Below are positions 1 through 12,300 of a stretch of 64,000 nucleotides of DNA, piece by piece (the stretch's first letter is position 1; every line of letters starts with the position of its first letter). The DNA lies in contig CP053156.1 in the NCBI GenBank assembly GCA_014607495.2, positions 4,712,001 to 4,776,000 on the forward strand, in the 5' to 3' direction. This DNA comes from Carposina sasakii. Taxonomy: Eukaryota; Arthropoda; Insecta; Lepidoptera; Carposinidae. The position numbers and the translations under genes are program-made. The notes beneath the pieces were generated by a model. That model made no database searches and was not told the DNA's origin. It saw only the letters and a list, made by a program, of their open reading frames with translations.

Positions 1-172
1 TCAATAAGAGTGTGACTGTTGTCAGTAAGAGTGTGACTATTGTCAGTGTGACTATTGTCAGTGTATAACTGTTGTCAGTACTAAGAGTGTGACTATTGTG
101 ACTGTTGTCAGTAAGAGTGTGACTATTGTCAGTAAGAGTGTGACTATTATCAGTAAGAGTGTGGACTGTATT
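1..172 (-). repeat. Coding tandem repeat of about 21 bp in the BEL frame (SHTLTDN units)
   Basis: On the minus strand the unit is roughly agtcacactcttactgacaa with 3-21 bp length variants, repeated about eight times up to the edge. In the polyprotein frame the first units read SHTLTDN. After a unit that changed length by a non-multiple of three, the later units are read in another phase (TLTIVTL, then TLLLTTV), yet the frame stays open. Confidence 0.85.
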
Positions 173-2164
173 ATAAGTTTGAAATAAAGATAGCATGCTA
201 AGTTCAATGTTATCTGTAACTACCCACCCAAAGACTGTGTTGATGAGTGTTGGTAGGTGTGTACCCAGCTTAATGTTTCCTTGAAGTAATAAAGAATAAA
301 ATAGCTGACCGCCTAGCAATATATCAATGCTCTTAGGCATGTAAAATAATGGATCAGCCATATTGTAATGTTTGGGTATTTTAAAATTGCATAATGGAAT
401 ATAAATCTGAGGTAACTTATTAGAGATACTTTCAGTTATTAAACAGTGTGCGGTATTCACATAGTCAGTAAATCTAGATGCTATTGTAACTGTTGTTGAC
501 AATGCAGTCTTAATAGGTGAAGGACTGACACCTTGTATGACATAATTTATATGATGGGACATTTCTAAATTAAGTTTGTCCGCTAGATCTTGGGTCATAA
601 TATTAACCTGGCTCCCACTGTCAAGTAGGGCGCGCGCAGTTAGCCAGTTACCTTTTATGTCTTTAATTTTAATGAGTGCTGTAGACAAAAACACTTCAGA
701 CCTATTTGTGTGAGCTAAATGCACTAAGTTTTGTGACTTATCAGTCTGCACTGAATCCTCTAAACAATCACTTATACATGTGTGGAGTACACTGGAGGTG
801 CTTACCTCTGCCGCACTAGCAACTGGCTGTGCAAGAAAGCCATTAGTATTCTGTGGTTTTACACTATTGTGGTTATTAGTTTGTGCACCAGATACAGCCC
901 GCTCATTTGTAATTGACTGTGGTCTATTAAATTCTTGTTTGGTAATATGGATCATTGTATGATGCTTCTTATGACAAATATTACAAGTACGGTTTGAACA
1001 CTTATGTTTAAAGGAATATGGATGAAGACAGTTAAAACATAATTTCTTATTTTTGACAAAATTATTTCTGTTTAGAGGATCCATTTCTAAAAATGAGGGA
1101 CATTTAGTTAAATCATGTGACCTGTTGCACAATACACAATTGTTTGACACTATGTTAACATGAGACACTACTTGGTTCAATCTAGAATAATTGGAGTTGG
1201 TTACCATTTCATTAATTAATTCAAGAGCTGTAGAACGATGATTCAGAAACTCAATTAACTCTTTAAGTGATGGTAAATCCACTGAATTTCGACTGACTTC
1301 CCAAGCTGTGCGCAAGTAATTATCTAATTTGTTAACAATTATGTAAACAAGTATCAAATCCCAATGAACAACTGGTACATTAAGCGCAGTGAGTGAATCA
1401 AGACTTTGCTGTAATACAATTAGAAATGTTTTTAAGTTAAATTTAGAAACTGTTCCGTGTGTACAGATATTTTTTATATAATAATTAACATTAATAAGTT
1501 TATTTTCATACCTTTTAGTTAAACTTTCAATTGCATTATGATAATTTTCATCTGACAATACTAATGAGGCAACAATACTTGCGGCTTCACCTCGCAGAAG
1601 AGATTTTAGGTACTGTAGCTTTTGTAGATTGCTAAGTTGGGTGTTGCTATCGACGATGCTTGTAAATAGTGCTTTGAAGCTCGTCCATTCCCTAATAGTC
1701 CCATCAAATGTTGGTATTTGTATCTTCGGTAACATGATCTTGGGTTGTACTTGTGTTTGGCTATTAAGGCCATCTGAAAAGGCTGGAAAAGAAAGGTCAT
1801 GTGCGTCTGCTGGCATAATGCTCTGTTTCCGTTCGAAGGAGCTTAATAGTTTCAACAACTTCGCCTTATTAGTAAAATACCTGTCCTCCACTGTCTTTCT
1901 TTCCTGCTCATGGTTAGCAACGTTGTCTATATTTTCAATTTCAATCTGTATCTCATCGTACTTATGGTAAAGCTCCACCAGGTCATTATATTTAACTTGT
2001 ATTAGGTATTGGTCTGATGTTTCGCTGTCGTTATGCACAAAATTATATATTCTTGTGAGTCGTCCTTTAATGTTTGATCTTTTCTTAATATACCTTTCCA
2101 GATCACTAGCGTCGTCCTTGGAAATCTTCGTATCGGCCACGCCGCCACCGAGTGCCAGTGCCAT
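1..2164 (-). CDS. BEL/Pao retrotransposon gag-protease polyprotein, N-terminal part, runs off the left edge
   Basis: I read this frame by hand. From the ATG at 2164-2162 it stays open to the left edge (about 721 codons). Residues 1-140 form a charged, probably helical gag region. Around residue 144 comes IPTFDGTIREWTSFKALF, then LQKLQYLKSLLRGEA, the signature of the DUF1759 gag domain. A zinc-knuckle cluster starts at residue 343 with CVLCNRSHDLTKC, followed by more Cys/His pairs. At residue 515 the retroviral-type aspartic protease motif LLDSGSQVNIM appears (DUF1758), followed by DILLGGQLFYSLLLQG and FGWVV, which are typical downstream of it. Reverse transcriptase, RNase H and integrase would lie beyond the window. 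There is no frameshift or stop over 2.1 kb, so the insertion looks recent. It lies antisense to the receptor gene to its right. Confidence 0.9.
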   Translation of the reverse strand, partial: MALALGGGVADTKISKDDASDLERYIKKRSNIKGRLTRIYNFVHNDSETSDQYLIQVKYNDLVELYHKYDEIQIEIENIDNVANHEQERKTVEDRYFTNKAKLLKLLSSFERKQSIMPADAHDLSFPAFSDGLNSQTQVQPKIMLPKIQIPTFDGTIREWTSFKALFTSIVDSNTQLSNLQKLQYLKSLLRGEAASIVASLVLSDENYHNAIESLTKRYENKLINVNYYIKNICTHGTVSKFNLKTFLIVLQQSLDSLTALNVPVVHWDLILVYIIVNKLDNYLRTAWEVSRNSVDLPSLKELIEFLNHRSTALELINEMVTNSNYSRLNQVVSHVNIVSNNCVLCNRSHDLTKCPSFLEMDPLNRNNFVKNKKLCFNCLHPYSFKHKCSNRTCNICHKKHHTMIHITKQEFNRPQSITNERAVSGAQTNNHNSVKPQNTNGFLAQPVASAAEVSTSSVLHTCISDCLEDSVQTDKSQNLVHLAHTNRSEVFLSTALIKIKDIKGNWLTARALLDSGSQVNIMTQDLADKLNLEMSHHINYVIQGVSPSPIKTALSTTVTIASRFTDYVNTAHCLITESISNKLPQIYIPLCNFKIPKHYNMADPLFYMPKSIDILLGGQLFYSLLLQGNIKLGTHLPTLINTVFGWVVTDNIELSMLSLFQTYNTVHTLTDNSHTLTDNSHTLTDNSHNSHTLSTDNSYTLTIVTLTIVTLLLTTVTLLL

Positions 2165-2181
2165 CTTCCAATTTTAAATAA

Positions 2182-2198
2182 TCCGGCTCGAAGGACCA
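2182..2198 (-). promoter_or_regulatory. Primer binding site of the BEL element, complementary to tRNA-Tyr
   Basis: On the minus strand TGGTCCTTCGAGCCGGA is complementary over 17 bases to the 3' end of eukaryotic tRNA-Tyr (…CCGGCTCGAAGGACCA). It lies 8 bases after the proposed LTR end and 17 bases before the gag ATG, where a first-strand priming site belongs. The tRNA sequence is from general knowledge. Confidence 0.75.
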
Positions 2199-2206
2199 AA
2201 AATATA

Positions 2207-2440
2207 TGTACTGGATTCTTCACGATAATAAATAAATACGTTTAATAACTTTTAATATGTTTATTGTTCGTGGATCTAAGTAATAAAATTAAATTACAAT
2301 GCTTCATTCACTACAAGGAAACAAGTATGGCTATTAAAAAAGAGAACAGAGAGGACTAGAGCGAGAGGTTTATATCAATGACAGTTCCTTTGACTTTGAC
2401 AGCTCCTAGACATTGACAAGGCACATGAATAATTATAACA
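2207..2440 (-). repeat. Probable 5' LTR of the BEL/Pao element
   Basis: Read on the minus strand, this 234-bp segment begins TGTTATAATT and ends CCAGTACA, so it has the TG…CA termini of an LTR. It carries a TATAAA about 70 bases in (near 2372) and a CAATAAAC poly(A)-like signal near 2262, in the order expected for U3, R and U5. The borders are inferred because the matching 3' LTR is outside the window. Confidence 0.6.
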
Positions 2441-3271
2441 TACAGCCTATAATATCGTACAAGCAGTATCATTATCATAGCAACTAAACTATATAAAACT
2501 TATGCTATGGTATGGTTTACTGTATCAGCAATTTTCCGAACATTCACCACTGAATACCGTAAATCGCAAGCGCGTAAACATTCTTTACGATGCCACCAGC
2601 TCAGGCGTATACGTCAGCTAAATATCAGGGCATAAAGTTTAGCTGAACGTTTGTGATACTCTCCCGGAGATTTATTTGTTCACGATAATATTTTAAAGGA
2701 GTCTGCCCACTGCATCGTATTATACTATGATTATTTTTGGGCGAGACTTGTATGTATAGATAGATAGAAAGGGAACAATGTAAACCTAAATTTCATGTAC
2801 AGAGCGCATCAGCTACGGCATAAGTATCGCTGCATACGGGCCACAAGACGCCATCACCAGCATATTTCCTGTAGTTTTCGTACATTTTGCTCGTGGCGGC
2901 GGCGGCGTTTGTGGTTGTGACCGGTGGCCCGTGTGCGTCGCCGTAGCTGATGCACTTTGTCCATGAAATTAAGGTTCTACGTTTTGTTCTACTTCTTTCG
3001 GTGCACATGACTTGTCCTATATAACTGTGTTACAAGCGGGTTTGCTTGAAGAAATCTCTTAAAGAGATAAGCTCTCTCCATGTCACTATTGTCCAATATT
3101 ACAAACAAAGTATATAAGGAAGAATACAAGAATGAAACTCTACTGCGGAAGCTTCTTCTATTTCCTAGGGTCTGCATCCATAGCCCTTGGGATCGTAATG
3201 TTTTCTTGTAACATGTGTGGCAAGTTACATTGATTTATTATACTAATTGCTATTTTATTTTGTGTTCAAAG
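2441..3271. other. Non-coding stretch between the BEL element and the first visible receptor exon
   Basis: This is presumably intron of the receptor gene. It contains a GC-richer patch (2790-3010) with a short run of GGC. Neither strand there gives a translation I recognise, and no receptor transmembrane segment 1-4 could be found. Those exons are probably left of the window. Confidence 0.4.
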
Positions 3272-3331
3272 GCGAGTGTGCTTCCCGGAATGGCCGGACG
3301 GAATCACCACGAGATCACAGCTAGAGTATAT
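3272..3331 (+). CDS. TkR: Tachykinin-type receptor exon: extracellular loop 2
   Basis: The acceptor …ttcaaag is followed by 60 bases encoding RVCFPEWPDGITTRSQLEY plus two bases of an Ile codon, then the donor gtgagt. The Cys is the loop-2 partner of the conserved TM3 disulphide, and xxWPDG is typical of tachykinin receptors. The first base completes a codon from an upstream exon. Confidence 0.82.
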
Positions 3332-6300
3332 GTGAGTACGAGAATTTAATATGAAGGCCTAACTTTTAGCCCCCCGAAATTGCTTTACTACAGTACTAAA
3401 TTGTTAATTACTCGAGTATTTTGTCCGGGTTTACAACTGTAATTAAGAAGACCTCTTTTATATGACCGGTCTCGATTGTAGGTACTTTTATAGGTTTTTA
3501 ATTGAATTTTATAATTAATAAGGCGAGTAAATTAGTTATGCGTGAATTTATGATGAAGAAATGTACATTTAAAAAAAGTTCTAAATGTATTTCATTCATT
3601 TTGAACTTTGAGACAAGTCCCTCAAATTAAGGTATTCAACAGATCACGATACAATTTCCAAGTTAAATTCCGAAATAAAAATTCACGAAACTTTGCTGGA
3701 ATGGGATGAAATTTTCTCGGATTAAATCCTGTTTCTTTTTTACAAAAAGATTCTGATGTTTATAAAGAAGAACACTAATTTTGTATACCGTTACCTATTG
3801 TACCTATATACAGGGTGTAACAGAAAGGGTATATTAAGCGATGAGCTATGTAAATAGCCCACTATAGAGATCCTATTTCCAAAATTTTAGACTCGAAATC
3901 ACATTTTTGTTTTTCAAGATTGTATGGACATTCCTGAGTTGTTTCGGAATTCTTCATACTATTCGGAAAAATAAAAATGTGAATTTGAGTCTGAAATTTT
4001 GGAAATAGGTTCTGAATAGTGGGCTATTTACATAGCTTTTCGCTTAACATACCCTTTCTGTTACACCCTGTATATAAGCATTACCTCTTTATAATATTAG
4101 TATAACTAGGTTCAAAGCGGTGATAGCCCAGTTATTAAGACGTGCACCTTCCAAGCGGGAGGCGTAAGTTCGATTCCAGTCACGGGCCTGTACCAATGAA
4201 TTAATTTCATGTACAGATTTTAATGTTGTAAAATTGTCACTTAGCTCGTGCCTCGGAAAGCACGTAAAACCGTTGGTCCTGCGCCTGATCTCTCTCCGGT
4301 CGTGTCGGCTTTCCGTCCCATCGGACTATGAGAGTAACGGAATCAAGAGTGCATCTGTGTTTGCGCACACACTTGTGCACTATAATATCTCCTGCGTACC
4401 CGGCCAATCTCCGTAGAGATTGGTCGCCTTGGCCGAAATACCGTCGGAGTTTATCATAACTAGGTAGATAGGTAACCCTTGAGAATTTTATTTTCGAATA
4501 CCTATACTTACATATAGCAGTTATTTGGTTAAGACGTATGCCTTTCAGTCGGAAGGCGTGGGTTCGATCCCGCTCACGGGCCTGTACCAGTAAATTTATT
4601 TCATGTACGGATTTTCTAAAATTGTCACTTAGCTATACCCGAGAAGGGTTCGCGTCAAGCAGGCAGCCGGCCGTAAAACAAATGCCAAATCATTAGAAAT
4701 ATGACGTTGAGTGGAATATATCCATGTAAAAACTCTTTTAGCCTCTTTTAGTTAGATGAAAATGTTCTTTTTATTTTCAGATATAACGTAGCTTTCATGG
4801 TGATAACGTACTTCCTGCCGATCGTGTCAATGACGTACACATACGCGACAGTCGGCGTGGAACTCTGGGGCTCTCAGTCCATCGGCGAGTGCACGCAGAG
4901 GCAGTTGGACAATGTCAAGAGCAAACGAAGGGTATGCTTTCTACTAGAATTCATTTATTCAACAAAAATTCTCCTTCCCGCGCCTTATTTCACAGAGTGA
5001 AGTTCATTGAACAGATAATGTAGTCATACACAAAGCAACTAGCCCCATCGTTCAAAGGAACTAGTTGGTGAAACGTAGTCAAGTTCCAAAATATATAATT
5101 TCTACATCTTACGTCTAAACAAGTCACGATACTTGTATATTTATCGCACTTTATGAATAATGAATCATTCTTCCTACATCTCCAGTTTCTTGAGCATATT
5201 TTTTATTGTGTATGTGTCGTGGCCATATTGTTAAATTGATCATTTCATGAAATGGTCGAGCATTTCATGAAGTGGTCGCATTTCATGAAGTGGCCAATTC
5301 AATTTGACCAGATCGTTAAATCGTCTACATTTCACGATTTTGTCATCCACGTTTGGCCAAATCGTATTAACAGGGTGTCCATAAAATCCGAATGTGGTAA
5401 GAGCTTATATAAATAATATATACCGTACACCATATATAAGTATACCATAAGGTATGATGGTATGATTTTTTTTGCTATTATTTATGTGATATTTTCACAA
5501 TATAATATTTAAAAACATAAAAGACTTTACAAAACGATTCGCATCGTGGCACATCATGCCGGACGCTGCCTGGGCACGCTCGCTCCGCTCGCTCGGCTCG
5601 TGCGTCATTTGTCATAGTCTAACCTAACCTAACCTAACCTATCGTAATCTAAGGTTTTTGTTTAACAATATTATTATAAACCACCATTAAGTCTAATATA
5701 CATTATACAATATAACACACTATCCGTGAACTTCTTCTGCATAGTCACCCTACTCTCTTTAATTTGTTTTATAACCTAAAAAGAAAAATCCGCCATCTTC
5801 ACACATAAATAAAACGCGCGCAGCGCCTCTACCGGTGATTCATGTAACTATTTTACGATATGATCAATAATCTTGACCACTTCATGAAATGATCGGGCGT
5901 TTAGTTGCCCATATCGAGAAACGATTTTTATCATCGATCTGCCCAAACCACATCATGATGTGGCCAATAGACAGTTGAACTTTTCATGAAATGCGACCAT
6001 TTCATGAAATGCTCGACCATTTCAACATAGGCTATAAGAATTTCCCGATATTCCCACGGGAAGGCGACCAACGGGAATTATATATTTTTTACGAAAACCG
6101 CTATACATATGAAGCTGAAATTAGGCATAAGAGGCTGCGAGGATGCACTAAAAACGGGTTTCCTGAAATTCCCACGGGAAGGGGACAAACGGGAATTCCA
6201 AATTTTTACGAACACCGCTATTTGTATGAAGCTGAAATCGGATTAGGGACTACGAGGATGCTCTAAGAACGGATTTCCCGAAATTCCCACGGGGAGGGGA

Positions 6301-9300
6301 CCAACGGGAGTTCCAAATTTTTACGAAAACCGCTGTAACTACAATGAAGTCGTAGCTATGTACTGATATGTACCGAAACGAAGCGAGGGCGGGCTACTAG
6401 TTCGTAATAAAAGAAGCCGCTAAACTGCTGAAAGAAAAGAATCATGTATGCTCGCTCGATCGATACTCTTCCGAGCGATGAGCGAGCAGTAAGAAAAGAA
6501 CCCCCTTTGGAGCGCTAGTGCCGCTAGTAAGTGTACTAGGGATGGTGCGTATTTACGCGATCTGGTTTTAAAACCAGGTTTTTACTTGGAAGTACGTAAA
6601 CCAGGTACGGGCCGAAATACTTTGAAAGTATTTACCTTGCTGTGTGTTGTTATGGGGGACTTCAATGCGAAACTGGGCAAGAATGGGGTGAGAATGAGTT
6701 GAATGTGGGAAAATTTGGATGCGGCGACAGGAAACCCAGGGGCCAGAGGCTGGCCGATTTTCTAGAGATGGAGGGACTCTTTATGATGAATTCCTTCTTC
6801 AAGAAGCCGCCTCATAGGAAATGGACCTGGGTCCATCCCAACAAGCACACGAGGAACGAGATAGACTTTGTATTGACCACCGATAGACGGATATTCAATG
6901 ATGTCTCAGTGATCAACAGGGTGAAAACCGGTAGCGATCACCGAATGGTTCGAGGCACATTAAATATTAATATTAATGTCAAACGGGAGAGATCACGACT
7001 AGTGAAGTCTACACTCCGACCCTCATCCGTGCACATTCAAAACCACGAGAGCTTTCAACTCGAGCTGACAAACCGCTTTGCTTGCCTAGAGGATTGCATA
7101 TCAGTGGATGATATAAATAAGAGGCTGGTAGAAACTGTCCACACGGTGAGGTCTAAATTCTTTACACCTAATCGTAGAAATAGACCCCAGAAACTAACTG
7201 ATCGTACCCTCAACCTCATGGCGGAAAGGCGCGCAATCTCACTGCAGTCCCCTGATGACGCTGAAGCATATCGGCAGCTCAATAGACGTATTTCCAAGTC
7301 TCTGCGACACGACATCCGCAGCTTTAATACTCGCTGCATTAAGGAGACAATAGAGCGAAACCAAGGCTCCAAAGTGTTCGCAAGAGAATTATCTATTGGG
7401 CAGAGCCAGTTGACGAAGCTGAAGACAGAAGACGGCAGTGTAGCGTCTACCATAACAGAGGTGCTAAGACCCAAGAGCCAAGTTCACCCGACACTATACT
7501 GAAGACATCCCGGATATCAGCCTGTACGAGATTAGGACTGCCCTTAAACAACTCAAAAACAACAAAGCGCCGGGCGACGATGGAATTACATCAGAGCTTC
7601 TAAGAGCGGGTGGAACTCCGGACTGAGGGTCCTCCAGAGGCTTTTCAATTCCGTCCTGCTCGAAGGCGTAACGCCGGAAGCATTAAGCAGAAGTGTGGTG
7701 GTGCTGTTCTTTAAAAAAGGCGATAAAGCCTTGCTGAAGAACTATAGACCCATCTCGCTTCTGAGCCATGTCTACAAGTTGTTTTCGAGGGTAATCACGA
7801 ATCGTCTTGCTCGCAGGTTTGATGACTTCCAGCCTCCCGAATAAGCCAGTTTCCGAAAAGGGTTTAGTACCATAGACCATATCCACACGCTACGGCAGAT
7901 TATACAAAAAACGGAAGAGTATAATCGGCCAATATGCCTAGCGTTCGTGGACAATGAGAAGGCATTTGATTCGATCGAAACATGGGCAGTGCTGCAGTCT
8001 CTCCAGCGGTGCCATATTGACCATCGATATATCGAAGTGCTTAAGAGTTTATACAGCAACGCCACCACATACGAGTACAGGAGCGGAGCACTGAGCCGAT
8101 TTCATTGCAGAGGAGAGTGAGACAAGGAGATGTTATTTCTCCGAAGCTCTTCACTAATTCAGTGGAAGACGCCCTTAAGCTTCTCGAATGGAAAGGACTC
8201 GGCGTCAATATCAATGGCGAATACATCACTCACCTTCGATTCGCAGACGACATCGTGGTCATGGCAGAATCGCTGAAGCTCCATCATCATCATCTGGAAC
8301 TGAGTTAAAATTTTGATTTATAGATCAGTCAGTGATAAAATTGACGATTTTTGGACGTTGATATCTAACTAATCGTTTGAGAAGTGTTTATGAAATTTGG
8401 AGCATATATCAATTTGACAAGTTTACGTGAAACAGTTTTTGAATTATGGGGGTGTCTAAGTCCAAATGGTTCGTGTAAAATTACACACGGTGCTGCTCGC
8501 CAGTTCTTCTAGCTGGAACTTTGGCTTGACACGCTGCCGCGTGTCTAGATTAAACTCGTGTAACCAGCCTGTCTTGAACAGGCTTCTCTTAAATAAACTC
8601 TTTGTCTTTTCAGGCTCGACAACAAAGTTGGAAGTAATAGGACTTGTTTTTACAACCAATAAAGTTCTATTATTTTCCAAGCGCTAGCTGACATCAAAAT
8701 ATGAAATCGTATTATACTATACGCCAACGTACATGACACGCGCTGTCATATAACATTCTATGACTGCGTGTGCCAGGAGGGTTGGCATGTATTATAGAAA
8801 TAAAAACACATTTATCTCTTTCCGCTTTATTGGACACTGAGAATTTTCTCTGTGCTTATATAATAAAGATGACTCTTTCTACTATCCCATCTCACTCAAG
8901 TAATATTATACCTATAAATGCTAAAGTAGGTTTGTTTGTTTGTTTACCTCTTCATGCTTTATTTACTCAACTAAACTTCTTGAAATTTTGCATACTTATA
9001 CAAAGTGTGTGTGACAGCCAGGCAAAAATTGACATACTGAACGAGTACCATTGTTTTGAGTTATACGACAGTGTTAGTACTCGCAGGAAATTGATTTTTT
9101 ATTTGATTATACTTGTACGCCATGTTTGCTTTGCGCGCTAATTGCATCGGGCGATCCTGTGACTAGTTAAATGGGCTTATTAGTTGTTGTGTGATACATT
9201 GCTGTTTTTTGGATCACTTGTGAGTCTCCTTTGGGGTTGATCAATTAATTGAACTTTTTTGAAAACTTTTTGAGAACTTTTTTTTTGAAAATCATCCATA

Positions 9301-12300
9301 GGTTAAACTTTTGTTTCAAAGTCAAAAGCATACTTAAAGGAACAACGCTATTTTTTCTTGGATTTTTTTTTTAAAGGTCGGAAAATTTTCACTGGTGGTC
9401 ATCTCAGAATCATGGTCTGAAGTCACCATATCAATATTTGCCTGGCTGTCACAAACACCCTGTATAATATTTAGTAGGCACCTAAGTAGTTGGGAGTGCG
9501 GAGAAGGAGAAGACTTATAAAGAACGCGCGGAAGAAATGGCGGTCGTCCTCTAGTTTATTATAAATGCGAAGCTATCTCATTAACTTCTATTATGTAGTA
9601 TGCTATGATGTTTCGCTCCGTAGCGCAGACTCATATCATTAAGCTTGATTGTATATTATATATATATAAGCGGTGATAGCCCAGTGGTTAAGACGTGCAC
9701 CTTCCAAGCGGGAGGCGTAAGTTCAATCCCAGTCACGGGCCTGTACCAATGAATTTATTTCATGTACAGATTTTAATGTTGTAAAATTGTCACTTAGCTC
9801 GTGCCTCGGAAAGCACGTAAAACCGTTGGTCCTGCGCCTGATCTCTCTCCGGTCGTGTCGGTTTTCCGTCCCATCGGACTATTAGAGTGAGGGAATAGAG
9901 AGTGCATCTGTATTTGAGCACACACTTGTGCACTATAATATTTCCTGCGTACCTGGCCAATCTCCGTAGAGATTGGTCGCCTTGACCGAAATACGGTCGG
10001 AAATGATCATCATCAGTACATACACATAATATTTATTTCCAAAACAAACTTCAATGGCATTTTATCAATAGGTAGGGTAATAAATAAACCCGTAGAATCG
10101 CAGAAAATAACAAAGCAGTTAGCATACAATAAAAACCTTATATTCTATCGGAGCCGTCGTGTGACCCAATAAAATCGCACAATAGTTGCCTCAAACCCAT
10201 TCAAGTTACCCTAAAACTGCGGAACTCAGCGAATAATACCGCAAAGTGGCATTGTTACCTATCCCTATTTGCATACCAATAGGGCGTTTTTTCCACAAGA
10301 CCACGACAACGACACGGCCACTGCTTTTTTGGAACCAAAAGGTGTCAGATAGTATGGCTCGTTTTTTCAATAGACGACACGCATACGACACAGCCCAGAC
10401 AATAGATGCGACGAAATGTCCTGGTCATACCGTTATCGTGTCGTCTAGTGGAAAAACGGCCATACAATGTCGGTTTCACCTCCGAAGCTCATATCCTTGA
10501 AGTATTTTATTTCCACCTTGTTCCCCAAATTTAGGGAAATAACTTTATCCTTCCATCTAGGGCCAATATTAGATTCCCCAGCGATATCTGAAGGCGCTTA
10601 CTGTGAATGTTTGTGTCGAGGAAATGCAATATAGGTAGTAAATATAAATTTAGGGGTTTACCCTTTGAGGAGATACTGGGTGGAAATGTTTTAGGGCCAA
10701 TTTTTGAAATGGTCAGATAGCCTCTGTGAAGGATATACTTAGTTGAAGCTGACACTACCATTCAAGTTTATCTGCACTATATAGGTATACCTAAAGTGTT
10801 TTTAAAATAAGTGATTTGCTTTTGATACAAAACCAGATAGGTAAAAAGCAACAACTTTCACTATATAATTACACTATATATATAAGTGAAAAAAAATCTG
10901 CCGTTCCATACAATCTTGAATAATTACTGCACTGAAATGTATGAACGGCAGATTTTTTTTTTCACTATTTCGGAGTTGGTCCCATAGTGTCAAGTCTAGT
11001 TTCGTGTCAAAAGCAAATCACTACATAATTTTAAAAACACCTTATATTTAGCTATCCAACAATTGGAAAATCGGCTTTTAGAAGATTGGTTCATAATAGT
11101 GGCGTTCGCGCCGTTTGATAATGATACGAGTAAGGCTATCGTGGAAGAAAAATGTTATCGAGAAATTCTAAGACTAAACATGCACAAAAATAAATAGTCA
11201 GCTCTACAACATATAAAACTAACGTCCCACATTAAAATCTTGTGTCTTGTATCGTGTAAACTTATAAAAATAACTAAATAACTCATAAAATACTCGGAAA
11301 CAAACATAGGTATTCATCATACCTTTTAATATTCATTATACCTTTATTGCTGACAAGTGCCTGCTATTGTTGCAGTTGGTACCTAGTGATCCTACGTTCC
11401 TACCTGCCTCGCCATAAGCCATAGAACCCCATGGCTTCCATGGCTGCCAACTGCGGCAGTATATAGCCGGCAGTGTATTGTAGCCATGTCTGCAATAAAA
11501 CATCTCCCCCCTGCATTGGCTGCCGTCTCGAGGGATGTATCAGTGTTTCTACCTATATATTGTCGCTTGCAATGAAAGCAAAAGCATAACAATTTATTTT
11601 AATAATGTGTACTGTGTTGCCAACTTCGAAAATATATACGCAGTAATATAAATAAATAAATAAAAATCATTTATTTTCAGACCAAAGATCCATAGAATGT
11701 TAGTAACAATATAATACATAGCCCACAAACTATCTTATAGTACCAGGATTGAAATAAATTATTTAATTTAATTTAATTAACACCCCGGATGGGCAAACTC
11801 ACTGAACCTTTATCACGTGCAGTTCAGTGAACCTGCTACCCAGGGCTGAATCAAGACTATCGCTCACCATCCTCAGGACTCGGTTCGAGCTCCGTCGTAC
11901 CCTGTTCACCAGCAAGGCAACCTTTTTCCGCATTAATGAGTAAAAGTCATCCACGCTGGCATCCGCGAACATACCCAACGCACTACAGTAGCGTGGGAGC
12001 CGGAACAGAGCCCTAAAGAAGTTGTTGTATAGAACACCTAGGGCATGGTTGGATTTCTGTGTAAAGCTGACCCACAGGCTACTCGTGTAAAATGTCTGAC
12101 AGTAGGCTTTAAAAAGCGTGATTTTCCTAGCGTGAATGGCCTATGCTTCCGTTCTATATCCAAATCATCACACATATTTTCAGTGAGTACATGACCCAGA
12201 TATTTAAACTGTGTGACACGGTTCAAATTCACTGCGTTCAGTGTAAGTGGTGGTATTTTAGATGGTCCTTTATTATTAGATTTAAACACCATGAACTCAC

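Noticed and set aside
2793..3177. Possible receptor TM4 exon in a GC-rich patch
   Set aside because: I translated the + frames. None gives a hydrophobic transmembrane segment or a junction in phase with the exon at 3272.
4118..4190. Possible true tRNA gene
   Set aside because: A and B boxes are present, but the same head occurs in several dispersed copies joined to a non-tRNA body, so it is a SINE head.
5618..5642. Telomeric TTAGG tract
   Set aside because: Only about four pentamers, and the same short run is part of a dispersed repeat module. No evidence of a telomere or fusion site.
7055..7474. 139-codon reverse open frame
   Set aside because: It is antisense to the RTE endonuclease region, whose + translation shows clear family motifs. 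The reverse reading shows none.
8770..9141. 123-codon open frame
   Set aside because: The translation has no recognisable domain and its 3' half lies inside a MITE family 2 copy.
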